NCBI GenBank assembly: GCA_018398765.1
Contig: JAHBMJ010005776.1
Coordinates: 41,747 to 66,429 of the forward strand
Direction of reading: 5' to 3'
DNA length: 24,683 bases
Source: Chromera velia
Lineage: Eukaryota; Sar; Chromeraceae
The position numbers were made by a program, and so were the translations under genes. Shown here in pieces: positions 1-8,500 of the stretch (positions are counted from its first letter, which is position 1; each line of letters begins with the position of its first letter). The notes under the pieces are model-generated. The model saw nothing but the letters and a program-made list of their open reading frames with translations. It was not told where the DNA came from and did not search any database.

Positions 1-1
1 G

Positions 2-1033
2 GATGAGGGCACTGCTGACAGGAAGAAACGACAGGCCGCACACCTCCGGAAAATTCACTTGGCGGAAAACGACATCGTTCTTCGACTGGTGGAGGACCAC
101 ACGTATTGGACTTTAGAAAACTACCACACGTATTGGACTTTAGAAAACTACACCAAGGTGTTGAAGCAGAAGTTGAACAAACGTTTCACCAAACAGACCC
201 TCTTGAATGTGTTTCAGAGAATTGGATTGATAAGAAAGAAATTAAAACACTTTGCATTGGAGAAACGAAGAATCGAGATTGATCGTTTCATTTCTGATGT
301 TAAAGATAAGCACCCTGGATGCTTTATTTGGTTTGACGAGGTGCCGTTTCGCACATCTGAAGCACACTCTAGAATGGAGTGGTCTCTCCATGGCACTAGA
401 ACTGCTACTAGAGAGAATTTTAGGGATGCGAAACAGGGTTTGATGGTGTTGGCTGCCATAAATGAAGAAAGGTTTTTTTTCCTATTGATTGCCCCCTCAA
501 CGGTAACGTCCACACTTCTGGCTCAGTACTTAGAGACCTGTATTTTTCCCTTTATGAATGCATATGATCCCTTCAATCCTCAGCCAAATTCGATCTTTGT
601 GTGGAACAATGTGGGGCCCCACAAAGCTTTGAAAAATTGGCTTTTCACTCGTCTTACACAAATCGGGGCTTTGCTTATTCTTCTTCCTCCTCACTGTCCG
701 GAGTTTAATCCTATTGAGATGATTTTTGGCATGATGAAGAATAAAGTAAAGAGAGACTTGGAGTTGTCTGCTGCTTTACGCATTGGGGGAATCGCTCAAC
801 TGTCTGTTGTGGTGAATCGTCTTTTCGACCAGGATAAAGGAGAGGATAATCATATTCAATCCCGACACCTGCGAAAAGCTATTCGCCTCGCACAGGTATA
901 TGATTGCTCACAGTGGGATTCTTCTGATCTCGAAAAAGTCGATGCAATGCAGGATCGTGAAGAAGTTTTACAATTGGTCTACAGTATGCAGTGGTTGGCT
1001 GAAATGAGAAATGATGACTCTGATTTCTTTTGA
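2..1033 (+). CDS. Tc1/mariner-IS630-type DDE transposase, 5' partial, probably inactive
   Basis: The reading frame is open to the left edge, so the N-terminus lies outside the window; the first in-window start-like codon is only a TTG at 59. Residue numbers count from that TTG. Residues 1-62 look like the second half of a helix-turn-helix binding domain, ending in the basic GLIRKK typical of this family. The DDE core follows: a first Asp in WFDE (D93), then VWNNVGPHKA, where the family normally has Asp-Asn before a downstream His, and PEFNPIE with the final Glu (E220). Asn therefore stands at the second catalytic position (residue 183), giving D-N-E, so cut-and-paste activity is unlikely. A 27-bp in-frame tandem duplication lies in the DNA-binding part. 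The stop is TGA at 1031-1033. Family assignment is firm; inactivity is inferred. Confidence 0.85.
   Translation, partial: DEGTADRKKRQAAHLRKIHLAENDIVLRLVEDHTYWTLENYHTYWTLENYTKVLKQKLNKRFTKQTLLNVFQRIGLIRKKLKHFALEKRRIEIDRFISDVKDKHPGCFIWFDEVPFRTSEAHSRMEWSLHGTRTATRENFRDAKQGLMVLAAINEERFFFLLIAPSTVTSTLLAQYLETCIFPFMNAYDPFNPQPNSIFVWNNVGPHKALKNWLFTRLTQIGALLILLPPHCPEFNPIEMIFGMMKNKVKRDLELSAALRIGGIAQLSVVVNRLFDQDKGEDNHIQSRHLRKAIRLAQVYDCSQWDSSDLEKVDAMQDREEVLQLVYSMQWLAEMRNDDSDFF
97..150 (+). repeat. 27-bp in-frame tandem duplication inside the transposase
   Basis: Positions 97-123 and 124-150 are identical 27-bp units, each encoding HTYWTLENY. The duplication keeps frame but doubles part of the helix-turn-helix region. 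It looks like a recent slippage or recombination event in a decaying element. Confidence 0.95.
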
Positions 1034-1326
1034 ACTGAAAAGTAATAAAATTGGAAGTCAATAAATCGACTCGTTAAAATTAAACATATTTTAATTTATT
1101 TGATAAAAAATAAACTATTGATTGATTATAACTATTAACTAATCTAATTAACTTAATTTGTGTGCAATCAATTTAACTTAGGAGCACTGATTGAATTTAA
1201 TTATTTCAATTTATTATGTGAATATCGATCATACATGCATTTTGTCATAACAGCATGACGCCCAGTATAAACCAGAGGGAGAGACGCCCCTCCCCCTCTG
1301 ATAATCGTGTGCATCCGCAAGGACTG
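1034..1326. other. AT-rich 3' flank of the transposase, no gene seen
   Basis: This stretch is strongly AT-rich with many AATAAA-like and TTAAT motifs and ATTGATTGATT near 1120. It probably holds the 3' end of the transposon. I could not identify a terminal inverted repeat because the left end of the element is outside the window. After about 1250 the composition switches sharply to GC-rich. Confidence 0.5.
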
Positions 1327-1795
1327 TCAAGGAGGGGAGAAGGGAGGGGAGGGTGGGATGGGCGGGGGGGCGTCTTCGTCTGGGTTTTCCTCAAGTGGGC
1401 CTTTGGCTGGGGGCATCTGCGCAACAATTTTGTTCGGTCTCTTCTCCTCCTCTGGGGTCTCGGGATGACTATGTTTCTCACGAGGTGGAGCCGGGCTAAA
1501 GACTGCAGGGGGATCGGGAGGAGGAGGGGGGGCCGGAGCGGCAACATCCTCGGCAACAACAGAGGAGACGGGAGCGGCCGGAGCAACAACAGAGATGCCT
1601 GCACGAAGACGCACAAAAGAAAAGGAATGCAAAATCATCTAGCAACTACCCCAAACAGACTTTTGATGTCTGAAGCACGGTGTGACAGCTGTACTCACCC
1701 GCTTGGATCATCTTCGAGAGGGCCTTCTACATCTTGGTGGAGTCCACCAGCCTTGCTGTCGTCTCTGGAGTATCCTCCAGGTCGTCGTATTTCAT
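1327..1795 (-). pseudogene. Proline-rich two-exon gene or relic with an in-frame TAG
   Basis: On the minus strand a 3' exon (1327-1598) follows a good pyrimidine-rich acceptor. It encodes a Pro/Glu-rich tail: AP-rich, then PPPPPDPP, an acidic PETPEEEKRP segment, and PPIPPSPPFSPP before TGA. Upstream, positions 1699-1795 end in a strong donor (GTGAGT) whose phase joins the tail to give KALSKMIQAGISVVAPAAP. The same frame starts with ATG at 1795 and is open for 22 codons (MKYDDLEDTPETTARL...) until a TAG at 1727-1729. Either the TAG is the AG of an acceptor, making a tiny exon 1699-1726, or the gene is broken. A TATATATA stretch near 2052-2059 could be a minus-strand promoter. I do not recognise the family. 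Confidence 0.35.
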
Positions 1796-2720
1796 ATTCA
1801 ACAAACCACAATGGAAGTAAGAAGTAGCAGGCAGGAAGCAAGACTGGACAGCCTGACACTAAAAATCCACCCGTCGCTGTCTGTCGCAGCCCTCCCTTCC
1901 GCAGCGAACCATGCAGACGAACGACATTGGAGCAACACTGAAGGCGCAGAAAGGAACCTGCTCCAATTAATTTGTTCTCACCGAAAGGAACCTGATCATA
2001 CGAGTGAGAGTGGGTATCATAATCAGAGTTATTGAGTGAGACGGTGGGCAAGTATATATATGTGTGTGTAGAGAGAGGGCAAGCTAGAGAGAGAAAGTGA
2101 GAGAGCACAGTCTCTCTTCTGGAAAAAAGTCAATCAAGGGAGCTGTGTGAAAGCTGCGTCCCGAAAAGTCAATCCAAGTGGCCCCGGAAAGCGAATCGCC
2201 CAGGGGCGTGCCGGGTTGCCCGGGGGGGGTCCCCCGACGCTCAAAAATCGGTCCCGGGCCGCCAATTTTTGGGCCCAAAAGTCAATCTCAATCTCAATCC
2301 AGAAGTGAAATTACAAAATTGACTTTGATACGGTATATATCTAGATCTATATATGGCTCAAGCTATGTCTTCCGATCTCACATGCGTGAGAAAGATTGAG
2401 ATATTAGTCTATATATGTATTGAGTGCTACTCACTCTGACAGTCTGTTATATATTCAGATGCTTTCCGATGTGCATTGGGCGTTTGAGGGCCGTGCGACG
2501 CGATGTGTACTTTTTTGTCGGAAGCATTTAGCTTGATTGTTTCGGTAGATCAGTGACTCGGAATCATAATTCGTAGGCTGGCGGAGTGCTGTAAGTGAAA
2601 TTGGAATTGGCATCGTTCAGTGGGTTGCGAGGGTCAGAGCCCAAGCTCAGCCTTTCATGTGACTTTTGTTCTTGTATGCAAGCATTCAAAGTTATCCTGG
2701 TGGCATTTATTTAGTCAGAG
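1796..2720. other. Intergenic region with a GC-rich insert
   Basis: No convincing gene. Between about 2155 and 2285 lies a GC-rich block with self-complementary runs such as GGGGGTCCCCC near 2230 and GGGCCC near 2270, flanked on both sides by AAAGTCAATC-type sequence (2125-2133, 2166-2174 and 2278-2286). It could be a small repeat or insert. From 2300 to 2720 the DNA is AT-rich with TATATATCTAGATC palindromic stretches and then ordinary composition. This last part is the presumed promoter of the HNH gene at 2721. Confidence 0.4.
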
Positions 2721-3863
2721 ATGCTGAGATCCTTGTTTACTTATCAAAGCTCTTCTCGAGGGCTCCTCCGAATCACAAGGTCCTGGTTCAGCACTTTGAC
2801 CGATGGCAGTAAGTTGAAGAATCCAGCCGGGGAAACCAGTAACCCCTCGACGATTACCATTCAGACTCAGGATTCGAACGACTGGAATTTTATTCACGTA
2901 GTCGCGGAGACACCCGGTGCTCTTGCGGGTTGGAAAGTCCGCAGAGATGGATACGTTCAAGACACTCGAGGCCGAATATCCATTGGTTCTCCGAAGGGGG
3001 AGAAGGGTTATCTTAGAGTTGCTTGCTCAAAAGCCCGAAAACACTTTTATGTACATCGACTTGTGGCGAACACTTTTCTACCTGCCCAAAGAGTAGAGAA
3101 GGAGAGTGCTTTTCCCTCAAAGACTCTGAGCCTGCACGTCGACCACAAGGACGGCAACAGGCAGAACAACGCCGTTGACAACCTTCAGTGGATGACCCCA
3201 TCTGAACATCGGAAAAAGACCGAAGCTTGCCTTCCCAAACCACGACCTCTTAGATCTCATGCCATTCCGGTTACCGCAAAAAATCTGTCTACAGGACTCC
3301 AGGTTGAGCTCCTTGGAATGAGAAAGTGCACACAATTCCTCGGGATACGGTCTTCGCAATTGAGCGCTGGCTTTCAGGTTGCTCGAGTTTTGCATATCAA
3401 GGATTGGGAGCTGAGAGTACCTCCCGAGAAGGTCGATGAGCTCGAGGGTGAAGTGTTCAGAAAAGTGCACTTTCCTGCAAGTGGGCAAGGCGCAAAGGTT
3501 CCAGTTGTGGAAGTGTCAAATATGGGTCGTGTGCGAAGGGGGGGACTCCGAATCATGGAAGGATACAGAGCATACGCTGACGCCTCTTACAAGAAAGTAA
3601 CGATCCAGAAGAGGGGGTATTATGTTCATCGGTTGGTTGCAGAGACTTTTCTCTTCCACGAAAAAAAAGCTCTCCTCGACGAAGGAGCTAGAGAGGACTC
3701 CTTACAAGTAGATCATATTGATAGTGATGGGGCAAACAACACGATGAACAACTTGCAGTGGAAAACACGGAGCATGCACATGAAAATTACTTTTCAGCGC
3801 CGGAGAGAAAAAAAAGAATTTGCTAGGGAATTTGTTGAAAGAAAAATAAACCCTTCTGCATGA
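2721..3863 (+). CDS. Dual HNH-endonuclease/NUMOD-type protein with mitochondrial-like presequence
   Basis: An intronless 380-codon gene starting at ATG 2721. Residues 1-25 are rich in Ser, Arg and Leu with no acidic residue (MLRSLFTYQSSSRGLLRITR...), like a mitochondrial targeting presequence. Two similar modules follow. Module 1 has a NUMOD4-like lead-in (GYVQDTRGRISIG, residues 77-90), VHRLVANTFL (111-120) and the HNH core VDHKDGN..NN..DNLQW (140-157). Module 2 has VSNMGRVRRG (265-274), VHRLVAETF (302-310) and VDHIDSDGANN..NNLQW (330-347). Between them lies a segment ending in a helix resembling NUMOD1-type DNA-binding repeats (about 184-218). Phage and organelle homing endonucleases of this class usually carry one HNH module. 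The protein probably binds or nicks DNA; target and organelle location are inferred. Confidence 0.88.
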   Translation: MLRSLFTYQSSSRGLLRITRSWFSTLTDGSKLKNPAGETSNPSTITIQTQDSNDWNFIHVVAETPGALAGWKVRRDGYVQDTRGRISIGSPKGEKGYLRVACSKARKHFYVHRLVANTFLPAQRVEKESAFPSKTLSLHVDHKDGNRQNNAVDNLQWMTPSEHRKKTEACLPKPRPLRSHAIPVTAKNLSTGLQVELLGMRKCTQFLGIRSSQLSAGFQVARVLHIKDWELRVPPEKVDELEGEVFRKVHFPASGQGAKVPVVEVSNMGRVRRGGLRIMEGYRAYADASYKKVTIQKRGYYVHRLVAETFLFHEKKALLDEGAREDSLQVDHIDSDGANNTMNNLQWKTRSMHMKITFQRRREKKEFAREFVERKINPSA

Positions 3864-4164
3864 TCGATCGTTTGCCCATGTGTGCCCCGTGCACTGGCAC
3901 TTTGTTTTATGATAAATGTATATATATTTGTATTTTTCTTATTTGTCTAGTTATTTGTTCATGTTAATCAGGATTCGGGAATCGGGATTATTCAGTCTGA
4001 AGTTAGGTCTGGAGGATCCTGAACTAGGATTTTAATATATAAAATTATTATAAACTCTAACTTTGATTTAGACTTTGATACCTAGTTTGACACCCAGCCA
4101 TATACATTCGATTTGAAGGTTTCATACTATATCTGTAGGTTTGATTGATTGATTGATTGATATG
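3864..4164. other. AT-rich intergenic DNA with (GATT)n run
   Basis: No gene seen. It includes the HNH 3' flank, with GATAAATGTATATATATTTG near 3910 as possible polyadenylation context, and a short (TTGA/GATT)n run at about 4140-4161 directly before the GC-rich block. Confidence 0.5.
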
Positions 4165-4345
4165 TTCCGCCCTAGGGCCTTCCCGCTATGTCTATCTGTC
4201 GCCAGAGCTAGCAGGGCGGGGCGTTCCCCAGCCTAAGCTGAGGTATCAGACCCCGCCCTCGGGGCCCGCCAGAGTCTGTTGCCCTGGCCGCTGCTGCATG
4301 ATTGTTCGTTGTTCGAGCCACGGCTCTGGTTTCAGAGTTTTTTTT
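4165..4345 (+). ncRNA. Candidate structured RNA or SINE-like block
   Basis: A sharply bounded GC-rich block inside AT-rich DNA. It contains complementary arms AGGGCGGGG (4213-4221) and CCCCGCCCT (4251-4259) enclosing a small CAGC/GCTG hairpin. Near the 3' end are GAGCC-AC-GGCTC and CTCTG-GTTT-CAGAG, the latter followed at once by T8, which would act as a Pol III-type terminator. GTTCGAGCC near 4310 fits the B-box consensus GWTCRANNC, but no good A box is visible. No tRNA cloverleaf can be drawn. It may be a Pol III RNA, a tRNA-derived SINE, or only a GC-rich insert. Confidence 0.3.
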
Positions 4346-5419
4346 CATAGGTATTGTTCAATTAAGCATGTTTAATTACAGTTCGTTACTTAAATAACTT
4401 ACTAAAGTCAATCAACAGTCAACTTTAATTTTATGTTTGACTAAGAACTAAGAACTATTATAACTAAGAACTTCGATTTAACGACATAAATCTCTTAATT
4501 TATAATTACAATAGATCAATCGATATAGGCTTCTTAAATATTTTATTTTCTAAGAAGATATTCAGTCTTTGTTTGAAACTACTACTATAGGTTTGAAAAA
4601 ATAATTTAAGAATTCATTTTAAAAACATTATTGCATGCCCTCTCGGCTCACGCTTGTCAGAGACGTTCGCCTTTTTGAACTTTAAAGTAAAGTTTCATAC
4701 TTTTATTTTATAATAAGAGCTATACAATTCTTAAGATCGAGGTAAAAAAATAGACTTTAAAAAAACTTTATTTCACTTTAAAACTTTACAGATCACACCT
4801 ACTAGACTGACCTAGTGCGTCCATAAAGCCATCCAGATGTAATTATAATTAGATTAAAAGAATCTAGTCGCTGTGTGATAATGCCACATCAATGCAGCAA
4901 TAGAAAACGGAAAGAAAACAATGTTTAAAACATAAAGCAACTTCAGCCTTCAAAGGATGAAAGCACACAGTACCCGACCAGTTGTTTTTACATTCTCACT
5001 GCGGAGACAAAGGTCTGTTGATCTTAAATACTGAATTATGTGTCGCCTGACACACGGTCATGCACTCAGTCAGCCCAACATGTGTCGGAGAGATGTCCCG
5101 AAGAGAGGTCTGGTCATCATCTGCAAACAATTAGGGAAGGGAAGGGAAGGGAACAGGGGAAAACACAGGTAAGTCCCCATTTAGAGAAGACAAGAGGCGC
5201 TCATGGAGAGGCGACTTTCAAAAGTATGCAGCGAGAGATCTCGATCCCCTTTCCAAAAAGGTTGGTGTTTTTCCTGAAGAACCCTTCTCCTTCCTTTATT
5301 TTTCCCTTCGAAGTGCCTTTTTGGGCCTTTCTGATTGAGGCACAGAAAAGTAAAAGAAAACGCGTTTCTTTCTCTCCCCCTCTCCATATTTTTTGTTTGA
5401 GGAGCTGCATGAAACTCCG
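4346..5419. other. AT-rich intergenic DNA, no gene seen
   Basis: Low-GC sequence between the HNH gene and the 3' end of the minus-strand LRR gene. Short open frames here have no recognisable content. From about 5130 on, purine-rich GGGAAGGGAAGG tracts begin, the base bias seen through the LRR gene. The last ~200 bp may be 3' UTR of that gene. An alternative terminal reading frame from the same acceptor would run on to 5201. Confidence 0.5.
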
Positions 5420-5546
5420 TTAGCGCATGAAACGAGATGGTGTCTCGTTCCAAGCGTACTGCTACAAGAAGAAGGACTTGAGGCAAGACAGGGACAAAGA
5501 CAGAATCAAAGAGATAAACAAACAAATAAAGACAAACAGCAAGAAA

Positions 5547-5578
<32 letters not shown>

Positions 5579-8500
5579 AGGAAGGAGAAAGAAGAGACAG
5601 AATAAATACATAAGGTAAGGAAGACCGACAGAAGAAAGAGAGAAATAAGGAAGGAAATACACCACCCAGATTAATTCCTGCAGGCCGACCTGTCTGTCCA
5701 TCACGACAGCATCGACGGCCCCTCCAAGGAAGAGGAACCTCTCCACGTCCAGCCGCGGGGCCGACGTGTCACTCACACACACCGACTTCAGAAGACGCCC
5801 TGCTCATACAGTGAGGCAGAGGATAAGGAGGACGTGAACAAAATTCCTCAGAGAGATGTCCATTTGGGTGTTAACATGGAGATCAGCAGTGAAAGAAAGA
5901 CCAGACCAGAGTAGAAGAATGCAGTCGGGGTGACAGCCAGTCTGAGACTACGTTTCAAGAAGGACACAGCGAGAGACAGAAAGAAGAAACCTAAGAGAAC
6001 GCCGACGGACATGCGACTCCCGACTTCCTTTTCAGCAGAGGGCGCTCTCTCTGTCTCTCCTCAAAACAGGTCGGTCTTTGACTGTGCTACTTGTTTTCCC
6101 TTCCAATTGTGAAAGTAAGATAATTGGTTTTCTCTCACTGATTGCTTTCCCCTTCCCTTTCCCTGCCCTTACCAGAGGCGATAGACGCCGATTGGTTGCC
6201 GTCTCCCTCTCCCTCTGCCCCTACGCCCATGTTGACGTCCTGCTGTCGGCTGCTGTTTGCCTCCACATGTTCAGGTTCGAAGGCCTCAGCCAGGACACGA
6301 GAGCAGCACGAGACGTCCAACCTCGACAGCAGAGGGAGGGACCGCACGATCACACGACACCCATCAGTCGTCAATCTGCATCCATCCATCCATCAGCAGA
6401 CAGAGGGACAGGAAGGAAGAGGAACGGAGGGGGGCAGGGGGGAGGGAGTTATGTCGCCAGAAGGAAGTAAGGACAGACATCTAGAGAAAAAAGAAAGTCC
6501 AGCCCACAGACCGACCGTCAAGCAGACAGACAGACACACACACACGCGCACGCGCGCGCGCACGCACGCACAGAGCCCAAGTAAAAGAAGAAAAAAAACG
6601 GCTCAACCGGATGCAAAGTTTTCCTTCTTTCTTCTCTCCTGCATTCCATTGCATATTCGCCTATTCTCCTTTGCCCCTTTCTACACGTCCCCAGCTGGAT
6701 TTTTCAACGGAGGAAGGGAGTAAAGGGGTAAAGCGACCAGCCAAGCAAACAACCAGGAAAAAAGCAGAGTCCCTCCCTGAACACACACATTTCTTTGTTG
6801 CTTCCCCCATCCCTCACTCTTCCGACTGGCCTTGTCGTGCCCATGCGAAGGTCTTTCAGTGTCCTTCCCTGACTTCCCGCAACAGTCTCAGCCACGCTGT
6901 CCGTCACTTGAGGGAGGAAAGAGAGGTCGAGGGCCTCCAAGGAAAAGGAAAAAGTTGCTGCCTTGCTTGGCGCCTCCCGTCCACCTCCTGTCTGTGCCAG
7001 GATCTGCCCGGCTGTCTGGGCGACTGTTGGCGCCTGAACACTCTGGGCCCCATTCCCCCCACCGGTTTGGGTCGAAGAAGCGGAGGAAGAGGACGCATAC
7101 ACGCCCCCACGCCCAAACAGAGCGCAGAGAGCCTCTGTGGACAATTCTGGATTCTCTGCACACATGCACCCACAGAGAGAGAGAGAAAGAGGTACAGATA
7201 CAGGTACGTTGTTTCAAGAGGAAGGGTGGAGGCAGATTGCCCAGACTCGGAAAACTAAGTTGAAAGCAAACACAATTCAAGAAAGAAACGTTGAAGCCGC
7301 AACAGAACCCAATGTCATGCCTCGAAGCTGTACTTCACTTTGGATGAGAAATAACGATGCGAACCCACATTCATGTATGCCTCCCTCACACGCAGAGAAA
7401 AAAGAAAGGATTTCAGATGCCTGGCACACATGCACACCCGTATGCCGATCAGTCAGTATGCATATCCAAAGGATTACGAGCAGAACCAGCTGGCTGACTT
7501 CTCAGGGAGAGCCGACGGAGTGCCTTCAAGGCTCTCAGATGAGAGAGGTCCGAATCCGTCAGACCACAAAAGGAGAGGTCCAGTCTTTGCTGTGCAGAAG
7601 GAGAGGCAGCCAGACAAGCAGGCAGCCGGGAGGGAGGCAAGGGTCGAGAAAGAACCAGAAGATCAGTGTGTGGTCATCTCTAGGATCGTTTTTTTTTTTT
7701 TTCCTTTCTCTCTTTTTTTCCTCGCCCTTTCTCTGTTTGTTCATGCCAGTCTGTCTGCCTCCCGCCCACCCGTCCACTCATTCGCCCCTCTTTTTTCTTC
7801 TCGGCGCTTAATTGCTTTGGGTGGACAGAGAGGGACATCCACGCACGCAACCTGATGAATGCAGGTAGGAAGGATCTGCTGAACATCTCTTTAGACATCC
7901 ATCCACCAACCAGCCAGCCAACCAACCGACCAGGAGACGGGCGCCTGCCCTGACTGCATCCCAGTGTTTGACTGCCACACAGCCGGGGATGAGAAGGACG
8001 TTCAGAGGAGGGGAGTGCTGCACGGGGAGGTGTTCCTCCTCTCTTGCCTCTGCTGCGACAGCTTCTCTCTGAACAACTTGAAGGGGGGCGGTGTCTTTGG
8101 AAGTGCCCTTCTTCTCCAGTGCCTCCCTTTCCTTTTCTTTCTCTTTCTCCTTCTCCTTTTCCTTGTTGGAGTTCAGTGCCGTCTCCTGCCCCCGTGTCTC
8201 CATGAGGATCTTTTTGTTGAGTGCAGAACGGAACTTTTCGGTCTCACCGAAAGCCATCGGGAGCACCCGACATCCCACCTGAGAGGGAGGGAAGACGGAC
8301 GGAGGCATGCACAGAGAGAGAGAGAGAGGGCATGCAAATGTGCGCACAGAGAGAGGACGCAAGACGATGGAGAAAGCACTCATTCCTTCGGCACAGTTTG
8401 TCCACAGCAACACTCAATGCTGCATGGAAGCGGGGACGCATGCAGACAGAATTTCCGGAAGGGGGCCATAGTCCTCTCCTCTCTCGACAATCATGCGCCA

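Noticed and set aside
1245..1827. Plus-strand frame 1255-1827 and minus frame 1245-1616
   Set aside because: GC-rich overlapping frames without motifs; the frame at 1327-1598 on minus is the only one joined in phase by good splice sites.
4165..4345. tRNA gene
   Set aside because: A B-box-like sequence is present but no acceptor stem, anticodon arm or A box can be drawn.
8090..8165. Plus-strand pyrimidine tract at 8115-8165 as a microsatellite
   Set aside because: It is the complement of the KEKEKEKEK-coding stretch in LRR exon 14 and keeps frame in the protein.
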